A DNA stretch of 12,662 bases from JADFSZ01 sp022560555 [NCBI: PVC group bacterium] (GTDB lineage Bacteria > GCA-001730085 > JADFSZ01): contig JADFSZ010000031.1 of the NCBI GenBank assembly GCA_022560555.1, positions 1-12,662 on the forward strand, in the 5' to 3' direction. A program made the translations under genes and the position numbers. Shown piece by piece: positions 12,305 to 12,662 of the stretch (within the stretch, counting starts at the first letter, position 1; each line of letters opens with the position of its first letter). The notes beneath the pieces are model-generated. The model was not told where the DNA came from. It searched no databases and saw only the letters and a list, made by a program, of their open reading frames with translations.

Positions 12305-12662
12305 CTAGGGGGAAAGCCTCTCTATGAACCAGTTTCCTTGAGGATTTTTTTGATACCGCAAACGATCATTCATCCGTCCGGCGCGCCCCTGCCAAAATTC
12401 AAATAGGCTAGGAATCACCAAGTAACCTCCCCAGAAAGGAGGCCGAGGAATCTCTTTGTTTTCATATTTTTTTTCAAGTTCGCGCATACGTTCTTCTAAG
12501 ACTTCCCGTGACGCAATCACTTGAGATTGACAAGACGCCCAAGCTGACAGCTGGCTTTCACGGGGCCGGGTTTGAAAATAGGCGTCAGATTCTTCGGGGC
12601 TGATTTTTTTGACGTCTCCCTCGATGGTGACTTGACGGACAAATTGATCCCACCAAAACACG
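12305..12662 (-). CDS. pdxH: Pyridoxamine 5'-phosphate oxidase, C-terminal part (5' end beyond window)
   Basis: This frame is open from the right edge of the window to a TAG at 12305-12307 and encodes about the last half of PdxH, the FMN enzyme that oxidises pyridoxine or pyridoxamine phosphate to pyridoxal phosphate. Visible family blocks are RQVTIEGDVKKISPEESDAYF (from residue 9 here), TRPRESQLSAWASCQSQ (31-47), IPRPPFWGGYLVIP (71-84), EFWQGRAGRMNDRLRY (88-103) and the terminal WFIERLSP. The first codon seen, GTG at 12661, is an internal Val and not a start. In the RxH motif near the end (RLHDR in E. coli, with R197 and H199), the His is Asn here (RMNDR, N98 of this fragment). Otherwise conservation is high. 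Confidence 0.95.
   Translation of the reverse strand, partial: VFWWDQFVRQVTIEGDVKKISPEESDAYFQTRPRESQLSAWASCQSQVIASREVLEERMRELEKKYENKEIPRPPFWGGYLVIPSLFEFWQGRAGRMNDRLRYQKNPQGNWFIERLSP

Overview
The window looks like a compact Gram-negative bacterial chromosome segment. It encodes a periplasmic Spy/CpxP-like protein, an ECF sigma factor with a membrane-anchored ZAS anti-sigma factor, a PilZ protein, tetrapyrrole/cytochrome assembly genes and several transporters. GC content looks intermediate (mid 40s %, by eye). There are no RNA genes, insertion sequences, CRISPR arrays or phage genes. The gene mix and the short GluTR would suit a poorly characterised lineage such as the PVC/Omnitrophota side of the tree, but this is a weak guess and the sequence alone does not fix the taxon.

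Layout. (1) Bases 1-1189, plus strand: the 3' end of an EVE-domain gene, then a membrane-anchored M28 zinc peptidase. (2) 1184-3702, minus strand: a probable four-gene operon in transcription order: anchored hypothetical protein (GTG start), small acidic exported protein, CYTH-domain protein, class II-type histone-deacetylase-family amidohydrolase. A good sigma70-type promoter precedes it at 3743-3771. (3) 3809-5686, plus: a sodium:solute symporter. (4) 5683-6384, minus: a stand-alone HD-domain protein. (5) 6428-7126, plus: a family 5 (UdgB) uracil-DNA glycosylase with Fe-S cysteines. (6) 7117-8991, minus: hemX/ccsA-like membrane gene followed by hemA (glutamyl-tRNA reductase, unusually short). 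(7) 9128-9910, minus: a ZIP metal transporter with an operator-like palindrome at its promoter. (8) 10061-10432, minus: a PilZ protein. (9) 10557-12178, minus: ECF sigma factor, anti-sigma factor and Spy-like protein, closed by a strong hairpin terminator at 10491-10527. (10) 12305-12662, minus: the 3' part of pdxH.

The most informative finding is in block 9. The same bipartite motif, TGAAACC-N17-GTCTAA, occurs upstream of the Spy-like gene and again at the 5' end of the sigma gene, and I found no other copy. It has the shape of an ECF promoter, so it is probably the recognition site of the sigma factor encoded here. That predicts a self-activating envelope or metal stress circuit in which the sigma factor drives its own operon and a periplasmic LTxxQ protein. 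The anti-sigma factor ends in a strongly acidic periplasmic tail and the Spy-like protein in a strongly basic one, which suggests they could touch. In the first sigma promoter the -10 element overlies the outermost ATG, so the true sigma start is probably further in.

Three convergent gene pairs overlap at their stop codons (by 6, 4 and 10 bases), and no intergenic gap exceeds about 150 bases.
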